Assembly (NCBI GenBank): GCA_011009095.1
Contig: VTPC01002498.1
Coordinates: 33,556-97,555 of the forward strand
Origin: Ignelater luminosus
Lineage: Eukaryota; Arthropoda; Insecta; Coleoptera; Elateridae
Reading direction: 5' to 3'
DNA length: 64,000 bases
Within the stretch, counting starts at the first letter, position 1, and the number at the start of each line of letters is the position of its first letter. Of the stretch, positions 24,191 through 36,540 are shown one piece after another. The notes below the pieces were generated by a model. That model was given only the letters and a program-made list of their open reading frames with translations. It was not told where the DNA came from and searched no databases. A program made the position numbers and the translations under genes.

Positions 24191-25583
24191 ACACGTTTGT
24201 TATAACAAGAAATTGAAAGCGGAATCTAAATAAAATAAAAGCCATTAAAATTTAATTAATGAAAGTGGAAGGAAAATGGAAATCAGAAAATCTTTAAATA
24301 ATAACAACGTAAAACAATTATTTAGACATTTTTCTTAACAATAATTATTCCGGTCTAGTTTAATTTTAATGACTAATGACTGCTAACTAATTATAAAGTC
24401 AATTAAAATTAATGATTTAATTTATTTTTAATTCGCAGAGAATTCATAAACAATGTCTATTGTGTTACCTACACCTTCAAATAAATTTTCAGTGTTCCAC
24501 GGTTTCGTAAAAACTTGTAAAACTTATTCTAATTTATTGATTATTGATTATTTATAGTCAATTAAATTAAAATCCATCAATTAGAAATTACATGCATTCT
24601 CTCCTGCAATGAGAGCATGATTTAAATTTAGTATTAAATATTTGGGAGAAAAATCGTATTGATATTTCTACCAAAATAAATAACTTTACGAATAATTAAT
24701 TACGACCACAGCTGTGAATAAGCAAATAATTGCATTGGCTGTAATCAATCCTATTTGTTTTACGGTGAACATGCAAATAATTAACGGCCACTGTTATATT
24801 TTTCACAGTTAAAAGAGAGATGTTATATGGAGTTATAAAGCTGAAATTTAAATAAAATACGAAACTAAATTTCCGTTTTGGAGTTTTAGTTAAAATTGAA
24901 ATGCTTTTATGTTAGAATTCTGTAGGTAAGGATTGTGCTATAAGTTTTGATTGAGAAATTAAATATGGTAGTGAGCAATTGGTATTATTGATTTTTGGGA
25001 CACTTCTAGGTTTCAAAACCACGTAAAATTGGAATATAAACAATTTGTAAACAACGAAAATCCAAATTACAAAGGCATTTATGGATAATTTGCATTCTTG
25101 TTTGACATGATAAAAATATCAGAAAAGTATAGTAATGCGATAGCATACTGATCTTCACAAGCACTTGAAAGCAATGAAACTATGGTACAAGAAATTAGAA
25201 GAAATCAAATCTTTAAAGGTTTGGGTTTCACAAAAATTGAGTTAATCAAGTTTATCTTGATCATGGGTGAGAGATAATGAAGAATCGATTAGTAAGTGAA
25301 ACTGAAGGTTCGAGTCCAATAGGAGAGCAAGAGCAAAGAAAAACTTTTAAGATATTTTAGACAGGCTCTAAGTGAGTATTTTAAGTTTGTTAGCGTTTGC
25401 TTTGGGCATGAAAAACTGTCAGATTAGAATATGTTTTATTTATTGATCGTGTCTCGTTAGATAAGAAATGAAAACTTTTGGAGCCTTGGTCTTAATTATT
25501 CTTGCATTAATATCATAATTTCCATTTCTTCATATCCAACACTCTGTTCTTAAAGTCAGCCGACCTTTGTTATCGTTCTTATT
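24191..25583. other. Very A+T-rich non-coding sequence
   Basis: Dominated by AATTAA/TTAATT-type words, with no gene or RNA recognised. The composition change at about 24200 against the preceding island is abrupt. Confidence 0.6.
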
Positions 25584-25825
25584 CTCAAACTCCCCAGGTC
25601 CATCAAGTCTTGTTAGTATTCTTAAAATTGCCAGACTTTAACATCGTACTTGCTTTTGAACTCAGCAAGTCCATTCAAGTCTTGGGCCTATCCTTCAAAC
25701 TGTTAGACCTAGATATTGCTCTTGTTCATCATCATCGAATAAATCCAAAAGAATTGTCAGACCTTACTGTCATAATTGCCAGACGTTGTTTTCGAACTCA
25801 TCGAGTTCATTCAAGACTGATGTAG
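25584..25825 (-). repeat. Decayed tandem repeat, about 70-bp unit
   Basis: A block like GAACTCAGCAAGTCCATTCA plus AGTCTT recurs near 25588, 25659 and 25795 (offsets 71 and 136). A block like TTGCCAGACTTT recurs near 25628, 25699, 25754 and 25776. On the minus strand several copies translate to similar short peptides (for example LDEFENN and PGEFENK), but stop codons interrupt, so coding is not supported. Confidence 0.6.
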
Positions 25826-28705
25826 ACTTTGGTCATGATGAATTAAGATTCTTATTTTGGATTAGTGAACGTTCCTACTAAATGAGCCAAAATTTGAATG
25901 GAATGAACTTTCAATACATTTGAAATTGGAAGCTCTAAAGACGTAGAAGGCCAATAGGGTTTGATCACTCTCGACTGTGCTCTGTCATGTCATTCCATAT
26001 ATTTCTCTTAATCAAAAAAAAAGATTACAAAGCCCTAAGCTGAATCCTGTACATGATTTAAAGTGTGATAGTGAGGTCAGACTATGTAAATTGTCAGGCA
26101 AACCAAAAGACAGGATAATACCATAATCATTGAAGATGAAACTTTCGGAAAAATAGACTTGAAAAACAAATATATATATATATAAGAAATTGTATAGCAT
26201 AAATAGGAAATAACGAATACGAATCTTCCAAGAACTTTTGAAATCAGGAAATCTAATTACTTGTAATATCATTCTGTCCAAATTCTACTTTTCTGGGCTT
26301 AGATAGATTCCTTTTTTGTTTCTGTTGTAGCTTCGTATGACTAATAGGTAAGTCACATTTATAAATTATCTTTGAAAGTTTTTTAAGCCTTTCAGTTTCA
26401 TAAATAGGATAAAGTACCAGAACTCCAAATTTTTGCTACAGTTCTCTGTTTGTAGTGTGTCCAGACTTTTTTAATAATGCTTTAACAATTATACAGAAAC
26501 GAATTAAATAACTTGTTACTTTCTAAGTTAAGATTACCCATTACATCCCGTGGTCGTTTCACATAAGAAAAACTCGGATAGGCCACTCACACAAAATGTT
26601 AGGCTCAACCGCTCATCCTTTTAAATATGGTCATTTACGTGAATGAATTCAGGTTAGATTGCCCGTAATAGATCTTGAAGTAATAAATTTAATACAGATC
26701 TAAAAAAAAACAAGTCAAAGAATCACATGTAGGTGGTAATTCGAATCAATATGCAATCGTGTGTGTGCTATAAATAAAGAGGATGGTTTCTCAGATATTC
26801 TAAAATTAGATCCTTTTTTTAGTCTGGTTGAAGGGTTGTTGATAATTAAACAGAGGCTTAAAAGTTTTAAAAAGAATGCGCATCAAGCGTTTTTTTTACT
26901 GAATTAAATTTACATAAAAAATCAATTTGTTCGAAATTGTTATTCAAATTGAGCTTCTTCCAACTGAACAAACCTTGCAGTCGAATTAGATCCAATAACA
27001 ACAGAGAAAACACAATTTAGGGCGGTGGGTATGTGCTTGTAGGACGATTTATAACGTTTTAAATTTACTAAAATTTGAAACGTTTGTGTTCTATTGTCAA
27101 ATCAACCGAAATGCGCCATTCGAAAAAGTAAAATTTCTTCTTCTCTTAATTTAGGTTTCTTTTAAACGCTTCTGACTTTTTTATTGGGTTTCCGCAAAAA
27201 ACAAGAAGTTACTTAAAATGCATGACACATCTATTTATTTATGGCAGTAAGCCACTAATTTGATCGTTAATGCCACTTGTTTTATTCAGAAAAAAAGCAG
27301 CTGTGTTAGTAGAATTTGCATTTCATGCTATAATCAGGTGCTCTTGGCACATACTTGACCGTTGGCAATGGTGAAATGCAAACGGGAAATTCGAGTGTAT
27401 AGAGACAGTATAACAGGGCACATTATATGTTTCCGTTGATATCAAGTTGGAAGTGTCATTTCCAACACGCGACGTATTCATCTAATGGCTAGTTTCCTTC
27501 GCCATATTGCGATAAAAGCAACCATTTTGAGAGTCCGTAGAAACAGCGCCCGGTTAACTACTCCCATAAAAGAAAATAGTTCGACGCGATTTGTTAAATA
27601 AACGGGAGGTCCAGCAGTTATCTCGAAGCATTTGGTACCTTTTTGTTCGAAGTTTCTTTGTTCTGTTTATTACCGACTTAAATAGGAACTCCTGAATAAT
27701 TCCTTACTAAAGGAGAGAGCAGCGGAGAAATCGTCCTCTATACAATTTCGACAAATTGTATTTGTTGTTCCGGCTGCCAGTGTTTTCAACTAAAAACGCA
27801 TCAAAGGAAGCTTTCATATATGGATTTGCTAATAATAACCGTAGTTGATCCACCGTTTTAGTATTAATACGTAAACAAAGTAACGGCTTTGTGTGTTGCA
27901 AAACATTCAAGCCGGGGGTGAAATCGGTGCGTGGGACACAAAGGATAATACGCATCTGTCGCGTTGTGCCTTTGATGATTTCCTATACCACTGCGCCCGC
28001 ATTTGGCCGAATTTATAACGTGCTAATGCGAATATACGCGTGTTAACTTCGTTAAATCATTTGTATTATCTAATGTGTTAATGCAGGCACACATACGCAT
28101 ACATACATATAGATAATACGCTCTTTTTTTTTAAATTAAAATATTAAAAGCTACATTAGGTCACGCTTCCTTTGACCAAGTAATGCTTTTGACGGGTTTT
28201 GCAAGGGGCACGTTTAAAATTATTTCAAAATTTTAAAATTAAAACAGAGAGGAATATTTGGGACTCACCGCTTTTTCTTTCATTTTTTATAAAGAAAATT
28301 AAGATTTTGTATACAATTTTGATGGAATTGACGCATTGAATACGAACTAATAATTATCTTCAAGCACACTATATTTTTGAACCCACACTATAATTATTAT
28401 ATAGGGGTTTATTAGTAATTCAATTTTCAGCTAATCAGAAATATTGTTTAAAAACGAGAGGTGCACCACATGGAACACTCTTGGGACCGTTAATATTACT
28501 GTGAAAGGTTTAAACAAGTTAAGTTTAAGTTCCAATGGTATATTTTGTTTTCTGATATTTCGTCCAATTCCAATTAATGACAAAGTGGTTTTGAGTGTCT
28601 TTGAACACTTGAAAAATAACTGTGTTATGGTCTTCTTCATGACACTTAAACTGGAATTGTTTCCATGTTCGTATATCATTGTGTGACATAATCTGATTTA
28701 CGTAC
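25826..28705. other. Non-coding sequence
   Basis: No gene recognised. A short (TA)7 run lies at 26170-26184. The part 27331-28060 is mixed in composition with scattered CpG, while the rest is A+T-rich. Minus-strand frames at 26012-26281 (89 codons) and 27707-27955 (82 codons) have no recognisable features. Confidence 0.55.
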
Positions 28706-28707
28706 TA

Positions 28708-28738
28708 AAGGGTTTTCCAATAAGAGGTGTTATTTTGA
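28708..28738 (+). repeat. D41D element left terminal inverted repeat (31 bp)
   Basis: Begins AAGGGTTTTCCAATAAGAGG and is identical to the right end over 31 bases. It lies downstream of the minus-strand transposase gene. Confidence 0.96.
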
Positions 28739-28812
28739 TATTCAAAGAAAAGTGCCATTTTTTAATATAAATGATCGGATGTTTATTTCATTATAAAGAG
28801 GAAGGTATGCCG

Positions 28813-29898
28813 TTAATAGTGGAAAATAACATCGGGCAAATGACCACCACGACCACGCTTACAGGACAATATCCTTTTCATGAAATTTTCCATAACCAAA
28901 TCGCAAAGTGGCTGCCCTATGTCCTCGATAGCCTCACGAATTCCATCTTTGAGGTCTTGAATCGACGCTGGGCTGTTGGCGTAGACCTTCTCTTTCACGT
29001 GGCCCCAAAGAAAGAAGTCGCAAGGTGTTAAATCACAAGATCTCGGTGGCCAATTGTGATCACCTCTTCGAGAGATAACACGGTCCGGAAACTTTTTCCG
29101 TCAAAGATCAATGGTTTCGTTGCTTGTATGGCACGTAGCGCCGTCTTGTTGAAAGTAAACGTTGTCCAGATCAATACCATCCAATTCCGGCCATAAAAAA
29201 TCGTTAATCATCTCTCGATAGCGCAATCCAGTCACCGTAACTGTTGCTCCAGCCTCATTTTCGAAAAAGTAAGGTCCAATGACTCCGCCGGACCATAAAC
29301 CGCACCAAACAGTCACACGTTGAGGATAGAGAGACTTTTCAACAATAACTCTTGGATTTTCTGAGCCCCAGATCCGACAATTTTGCTTGTTGACGAAGCC
29401 ACCGAGGTGGAAATGGGCCTCATCACTCAAGATGATTTTTCGATGGAATTCTGGATCATTTTCATGCATTTCAACGACCCAATCAGCAAAGACACGACGT
29501 TGTTGATGATCGGCCGGCTTGAGTTCTTGTGTTAACTGGACTTTATAAGCCTTAAGACCCAAATCTTTATGCAAAATACGGTGTAATGACGTTTGTGGAA
29601 TGGCTAATTCCAAAGAACGACGAGGAATGGACAAACCTGGGTTTTCTTTAACACTTTCGGCTACAACAGCAATATTCTCGGCTGTTCTTGAGCGACGTGC
29701 ACGGGTTTTATTCTTCACATCACTAACTTGTCCCAAGAGCTCGAATTTTTTCACCAATTTCTGTATTGCGGTCCGACAAGGTGCTTCACGGTGACCCAAA
29801 AATGTTCGAGTTTTACGAACCGTCTCTGCCAAATTTTCACCATTTTTATAGTGAATTTTAATAATTTCAATGCGTTGTTGAAGCGTGTATCGTTCCAT
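28813..29898 (-). pseudogene. D41D mariner-type transposase with one premature stop
   Basis: A TA-targeting cut-and-paste transposase in one frame from ATG at 29898 to TAA at 28813 (361 codons), broken only by a TGA at 29103-29101 (codon 266). Residues about 5-50 and 90-115 look like two helix-turn-helix parts (RIEIIKIHYKNG; SLHRILHKDLG). The catalytic core follows: Asp159 in LSDEAHFH, Asp252 in FQQDGATCH, and after the stop Asp294 in LTPCDFFLWG. The spacings are 92 and 41 residues, the D41D arrangement known from the rosa-type mariner group; membership is by spacing and general sequence look, not by a search. The stop falls between the second and third catalytic Asp, so the 265-residue product lacks a complete active site. 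The codon context (CTT TGA CGG) allows a single-base origin such as CGA to TGA. Full length and reading frame after the stop are otherwise preserved. Confidence 0.95.
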
Positions 29899-29981
29899 AT
29901 TTATTAATGGCGTAGTTTCTACTTGTCAAATGTCAAAAAATGATAGCTTCAAAAGTGACATCTACCGAAATAGCGGGCTAT

Positions 29982-30012
29982 TCAAAATAACACCTCTTAT
30001 TGGAAAACCCTT
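29982..30012 (-). repeat. D41D element right terminal inverted repeat (31 bp)
   Basis: Read on the minus strand it is identical to the left end. It lies upstream of the transposase ATG, so it is the element's 5' end. Confidence 0.96.
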
Positions 30013-30014
30013 TA

Positions 30015-33000
30015 TAAGCTAACGAAGTTGCAGCTGTAGGGGTTCACATTTACGAAGGACTTTGAAATCTTAAAAACCCCTTCGGGAAATTGTAACAGAC
30101 GATTCTGTAATTTGAGGTGTTAATTGGGCTATTGCCACACTCAATGATAATCCACACTCATCAACTTTTAGACAACACGATTCTGTAAATTTCCTTTGAT
30201 TGTTTTAAAATCCGAGCCTTAAAGATTCGTGTCACTTGAGATGTTTAGTTTGAACCTTGAATATACTAATTAACTGGACAACAGGATAATAGCCATTTAA
30301 GAAATATTAACACAACAATCTACATTATAACTAAAGTCCGGTTCGATTTTATAGTCTTTCCTGTGGTAGTTATAATCTCCGATTCGAAATAGAGCATTTA
30401 CTAATTGATAGAAACTCACAGCGCAGTAAAAAGTAAAATCTCCATTCCAGGAGATAGAAATGAATTTAAATGTTGAAGAATATCCTGATTAACTGAAATA
30501 CTTTGTGAAAATTTAAATCCTCCGGCTAGACTGTTAGTTCGTTCATTCTTATTACAGTAACAAGCTTAAATCTGCTCGTATTATATGCACACATGCATTT
30601 TATGTTGTTCCTTTTTTCTAACACTCAACTGTTTGCAATCTCTACAGAGTGTTCTCAAGATATTCAGAAATTGTTTGGAGCTTACTTAAGATGGTTTCGA
30701 AGTAATCGCACTTTTAAGTAATCGAGAGCTCTCTAGATTTAATATTTCTTCAAGCGTTCATTAGTTCATTTACTATTATATAATTACTATGTTTGGTTAT
30801 GATTGGATTTGCTATGGTGGTAGTGTGGACGCAGTTTAATTTTAATTTTTTTTATATTCTTTGGCAAGAACAAAAAATTATAACCAACCAACCAAGAATT
30901 TTGTATTAAAGGCCCATTTTGAATCTAGATCTTACTGGAACATTCTTATAATTCGAAGTGGTCGATCAGCTGTCAAATTGCTACTTGGTCTTGGCGAGGA
31001 AATTAAAGTTTGGGTTCTTGGCGCCTACTGGTAGCGTTTTGCTTACAGCTCAGTGACCAGAATAAGCTTTTTCTTATTTTTCTGATTGGATACAAAAAGT
31101 GAAAATTGATTTGGGCACATTTCTGCAACTGAATTGTGCAGCTTCCTCTCTCAATAAGAATGTTATTATTTGTTAGTATCTACAATTACTATTAATAAAC
31201 CGAGAAAAGTCTTTTTGAATAGTCTGGTCAGGTCAAAAATCTTCTTATATGTATAACATTACAAATTAAATATGAAAGCGTTTCTTTACATCAGTAGTAA
31301 ATAAGAATTCTAAGCCTCTGTATTTGACTAATGCTACAACTCGGATAATGAATCTGTTCATACAAGCTTTTATCTATTACAAAAAGGACCAAGTTGTCAT
31401 AACCATGAATTTAGTTAGCGATCTCAGCAATTCTGTTGATCTTCACTTAAGTTAACGGATACAATGAAATTCCTCATTTATTCACCTTTCTGTATTATCT
31501 ACTATTTGCATAACCCAAAAAGAACTCGACCAAAAAAATATTTATTTTAATCCCGCCAACATTGTAACAAAGGTAATTTTGTATATCTAACTTGTTCTTT
31601 TGTCCCAATATTAAAAGTAAAATTAATCTCTCTTTTTGGATTTTCTCAAGAAAACTCGTTTCGAGTTCAGTAGTTTGTAAACTTGGGATTCAAGGAAATT
31701 ACTTTTTTTTTTTCATGAAAACTCTTCAAAAGTCAGGCAATATCCGATTCTTATTTTCAAAATAATTTTTTCCTATATCTCCTTTATTTTCTTTCTATAT
31801 ACAAAATACTTCAGTTTGTTTTGTTTTATAGATGTATATAATATGAACAACAGTTGATGCTAAAAGTTAGTCTTATAGTTAGATATAAAATAAACTTTTA
31901 CTCTTTTTCATATAAAGACAAAAAATATTTTTTTATTTCTTTTGCGTAACTACCGTGTCGAGAAAAATAAAAGTAAGCAGTATGAAATTGGAAGGAACGC
32001 GTGTAACAGATGCCAGACATTTTATATTAACTTTTATCACTAGGGAAGTTCTCCAAACGAATTGTATGTGAAATACAAACAAAAGATCGATTTTATACGT
32101 GATCGCGGTGCGAATTGCGACATTAAAAGAAAGTGTGAATACAAAACGATAATAATATTTAATAATGGAATAAAATTCCAATGGGCATATTATCCAATTT
32201 TTGGGAAAAGAGGTGGAAAACCAAATAACTCGAAAGGCAGTCAGTGGTGCGGGAAACACAAGAAAATGAGGATAATTGCCGTGTCGATTAAATCCGTTAG
32301 AATTTTTTTTGTGAATTCACATTTTCTACAAAATTAGGCTTTGTTATATTAGGTTATAAGGAACTTATTTCATCGTGCTAATTACCCAGATCTCTTTATT
32401 ATTATGGAAGTGTGTACAGTAATAAATTACGTTTTTTCTAAGGTAATTAAGGTTAAAAGGCCTTTGTATAATGAAAATCAATCAATTTTGCTATAAAAGA
32501 AAACAATTTGTCATAATAGAAATCTTAGAAATTCACGCTCAAAGATCATTAAGAGACATTGGTTTACCTTGCGTGTTTGTCACTAATGACAAGGGGGTTG
32601 AACTTCCATTCCTCTACCGCAAAACTTGACTACAAAAATAAACAAATGTGTTTTGGAACGCCCCCATTATAACTAAATGAAATATTACTGTTTGAAGTGC
32701 CTTGTATTTTTTAAAACTTCTTACTTACCTAATATTTCCTGCGCCACTGGATCGAATTAGTTAGCGCGTTCTTTCTTAAACGAACAATCACGTAACTGGA
32801 GACCGCTCTCTTCATTGCGGCATCCATTTTGGGTTTATCCTCTGAGACAGACCCCTTTTCTTTCACTTGATTGGATGTAGCATTTTACTCGAGTCTTTTT
32901 GTGTTCATGTAATAAAGGGAATTGGGGATTAAAGAATATGTAGAAATGTAAAATAGCTAATCCAATTCTCCGCTATGGAGGTTATTTACAATTTCTTTAA
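30015..33000. other. A+T-rich non-coding sequence
   Basis: No gene recognised. Overlapping frames of 108 codons (minus, 31933-32259) and 91 codons (plus, 32062-32337) occupy the same DNA and neither has recognisable protein features. A 10-T run lies near 31705. Confidence 0.55.
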
Positions 33001-35434
33001 CCCTTATGTAGCGGATCGATAGACAAGAGGTCATCCAATTTAACCTGTTTTACCCGCAACGTTCTATGTTGTTATGATGACCAAAACTACTACTGTTAAA
33101 GCCCTAGTCGACTGAAGGTGTCGATTCTAGCGCACCCTAATGTTTTGCATTTCTCCATCCACGGCGATCGATAATGATGTTTCTAACGTCAAAATTGAGG
33201 AAATCCCGAAGATTGGATTGGAATTAACTTGGAATGTTACAAAGAAGTTATTACTATTACGAAGTTATAACTACGTGGAATCTAACAATGATGCAATTTC
33301 TATAGGAATTATTCAAGTTTACTACAAAATTACTTTAGTTTGTTGTGTCTGTAATAGAATCATATTTAAAGCAAGAAATTCCTGGAAATTGCATTTCATT
33401 TTGATTGAAATTCTAATTAATCTGTATGTATTTCAAGCACAACTGCAAATTCATTGTTTAATAATTTAGAAAATGCCCCGTATTCACTGTCAGTAATTAC
33501 CGAGCTAAATCTCTATTTGTTCGTTTTTACTTACAAATAAAATTTCAATTTATTTACTTAAACGCGTTTGGAATCGAGCTGAAGCTGGTGGAGTAAAAGC
33601 ATTCAAGCAAATTTCAGACTTGGTATATCGCGACAGTTATTAGCTAGAATGTTGAAATTAGCACATACACACATACTCCAACATTGAACTTCATAATGCA
33701 CGGCGGCTCTCCTTTGTGCATCCCTACGCGAAGGCGAAATTGGGTATAAAGCGGAATGTAAAAATAAAAATGTCGAGCTCTCTTCACACGACTGGAATTC
33801 GTTTCCTAGAAATGAAAGTGGTTTTCTATGTGCAGCTTTTTAAAGTTTAAAACTGTATTTTTATAAAATGGAATAAAAGTGTAATAGTGGTCTGTTTGTC
33901 GTGCTTTTCCGCAGTTTCGCTAAGTTCCTGTTTAAAAACCCCAATTTAGAATTTTCTACTGTGTGTATAAAATAATGGAGACTAGGAAAATGCATGATTT
34001 TTAGAAAAGCGGCAAAGAGGAAATTATTTTAGGAAAATCAATAACAGCGAGATTTACAAAGTAAACGTATCTCTTTCGTTGGGAAAATTTCTGTTTAGAG
34101 TACATTAAAAATCCAATATACAAAAAATATGTCAGTTCCAAAATCCTTTTGATCTTGTAATGTAAGCATATGAAGGATCATTGAGGCAATAGTTTAACAT
34201 GAGTCAACAACTGTCTAATTAACAACTCTAGTATGGCAAAAAAGAAAATCATAAAAGACATCAAAAGATTTCTCATCGTCGCTTTTTAATTAAAAACAAT
34301 TATAATGGAAACTTTACATTGGTAGAAACAAACCAGAAAGACAACAAGTAAATGTACATATCAAATTAGATGTTGATGAACTACAGAACTACTCGTTTTT
34401 TCAGGTGCCATTTCAGATTTTATACCAGAAAAGAGTTGCTCAGAATTAGTTGACGATGATGATGTGGTCAATTAAGAAAGATTCTTAGATTAGATCACTC
34501 TTGGTGGAATATTGTGATGTCCAAAAGTTTCCCATTACGTCTTAATTTTCCTTGTCGCCCAATCGTCATCTTTTCGACTACCTGGGCATCTTTTCATTTC
34601 TCCTTGCTTTTGCTCAAATTTTCTCTGTCGTTCATTTGTCACCTGTGCATCTTTTTAGTTTTGCCTTGGGTTTTCCCAAATTCGCTCTGTCCTTCAGTTG
34701 CCATCTTTTTGACCACCTGTGCATCCTTCTATTCTTGACTTCGACATATCTAGCTGATACTACATATGTGAGGTATGACCATTGCTGCAAATATAATTGT
34801 TTGACAATGCTAGCATACAACAGAAATAATGAAAATATTAACAATAAAATTTTTGGTGCTCATCTACTTTTTGAAAGTAAATAAAAATGGGCCATTAGGA
34901 CAATGTTTTTCCACAAATATCACAGTCAAGAAGATAATGGAACGAGACCATTTGTATCTCTTTGAGTATCAATCCTATTTTGCTCAGTTCCTAGTTAAAA
35001 GCTAATTTAACTTATATGTGTATCCGTAGCTATAGTGTTTGCAGGTAGCCCGAAATTTCGTTCCTGAAGGGTGACCAAAAGTCAAAAGCTTCAGTTTGAT
35101 ATACCAGATGCGTCGTTTAATGGACGGAGATATGGTAACCTTTGTTAATATCTTTGGAAGTAAGACACACTTCCCTAGTCGATATTCATTGTGTCAAACG
35201 CGAGACTTATATTAACAAAAAATGTTTCACTTGAATGAAATGCTCCTAGTACGATTGCTGTTGTTTCTGTACGAGGGATATTTTATTCTCAACATTTGAT
35301 AAAGCTTTATCATTTCCAAAAAATTCTGTCTTTGAACAAAACTGTTTGTTTGGACATAAGAATTTTACCTACTGCTATAGAAGTTAGTACTCCATTTTGC
35401 TGGGCTGTTGTTGAAGGGGCAGAGAAAATATTAA
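33001..35434. other. Non-coding sequence
   Basis: The part 33001-33800 is mixed in composition; the rest is A+T-rich. A plus-strand frame of 109 codons (33140-33469) and overlapping frames at 34514-34884 were examined; none carries a motif, signal peptide or splice context that I can support. Confidence 0.52.
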
Positions 35435-35566
35435 AAATACACCGAATATTGTAAAACGCTTTGTAAGCATTAGTAACTGTTTCTCTAGTACAAAGAAAAG
35501 AAAGAAAATTAGGGGCATCAAGGCTAAATCTTGTCACGGACCCATGAAACTTTAGTTACGCCTCTG
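35435..35566 (-). repeat. Terminal fragment of a hAT-like repeat, copy A
   Basis: Read on the minus strand from 35566, the sequence starts CAGAGGCGTAACTAAAGTTT. It is alignable without gaps to 51372 onward for about 50 bp (roughly three quarters identical, most differences transitions) and more loosely for about 130 bp. Starts of the form CAGnGGCGTAACTA are typical of some hAT-type DNA transposon ends; that family assignment is inference. The matching other end and 8-bp target duplication (GTTATCTG would be the outer flank) were not found, so the copy is truncated. An overlapping minus-strand open frame (35537-35310) is probably incidental. Confidence 0.5.
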
Positions 35567-36540
35567 GTTATCTGTTTTCAGTTACTTTTCTAGCTTACTT
35601 ACCAAATTGAGAAAAAATACGTTTGTCTATTTTGAAAAAGTAGGATTACTAGATTTTGGCAGAATGTGGCGTTTAATGGAGTCCGAATCTTGACATTATT
35701 TTTTTATCTACATCATCTGTTTACTTTGGTAATCTCTTTCATTCGAAGAATCGACCACTTCTATCACAAAGTAAAGGATTTCCACGTCCCACCTTTAGAT
35801 TTCTTTGTGTGCAATTGGAACTCTTGGAAACGAGTTAAGTTGAACGTTTTTGATCTTCTTTCGAAGCTGTAAAGCCCAATTTTGTCATAAATGCGAGTGC
35901 TAGAGGAAATTCCATTAAACTGCTTCCGTGTACTATCAGAGCCTATTTACGGCAACTTGCTATCCTAACCATCCTATAAGAAAGTTGAACGTATGGGATA
36001 GTGATGTAAGAAGGTTACCATCCATGTGTTATAAACACAAAAATATATTTTTTTCAAGAAAACATTTCAAATCTTATTATCTTTTAATGATGTTTAATTA
36101 TTGCAAAACGTTTCGATCATAAATTGTAATCATTATCAGCGATCAACAGTATCATTAAAATAGAATCTAGCCAAGTTGATCAAAATCGTTCTTAGATAGC
36201 ATACAAATGAACATAAGAAATTCGACTTCAACATTATTTTGAGTTCTTTTTGCAGTGGGCTTGAAAATGTATTAACTAATTATTTCTTCAGGAATGACAC
36301 CCAATAAAATACAGCTCGTGGAGCTTAAAAAAGAATCAATTACAGTTTTTTAAGATAATTGTTGTTCATTTCTAACTACATAAATAAAAAGCTAAATGAT
36401 TTCCTCTGAATTGTTAACATAGATTGGCGGCATAAAGTGGCCAACTACAAAGGTTATCGATAATTTGTCCGAGCCTCAGTAAACAGTTTTATAAACATCA
36501 TTCTCTTTGTTCTTGTTTTCATCCGGTGACAAAAAATTAC
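35567..36540. other. A+T-rich non-coding sequence
   Basis: No gene or repeat recognised. Short frames (64-68 codons) have no supporting features. Confidence 0.58.

Larger units (their letters stand above)
28708..30012 (-). mobile_element. Near-intact mariner-type (D41D) transposon, 1305 bp
   Basis: The element has 31-bp terminal inverted repeats that are identical, and TA on both sides (28706-28707 and 30013-30014). The single gene is on the minus strand and fills most of the element, with 114 bp before it and about 105 bp after it. Length, ends and target site are those of a complete Tc1/mariner-superfamily copy. The perfect ends and a single visible lesion in the gene indicate a fairly recent insertion compared with the decayed repeats around it. 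It is unrelated in its ends to the other mariner in the window. Confidence 0.96.

Noticed and set aside
25305-25330. GGTTCGAGTCC, resembling the T-arm of a tRNA
   Set aside because: The five bases on either side of the loop do not pair, and no acceptor or anticodon stem can be built around it.
31933-32337. Two overlapping frames of 108 and 91 codons on opposite strands
   Set aside because: Neither has a motif, and mutual overlap without any other evidence points to chance.
35310-35537. Minus-strand frame resembling a hAT (DUF4371-like) protein fragment
   Set aside because: Its first part is the non-coding repeat end shared with 51372-51500, and the rest has no diagnostic catalytic or RW motif.
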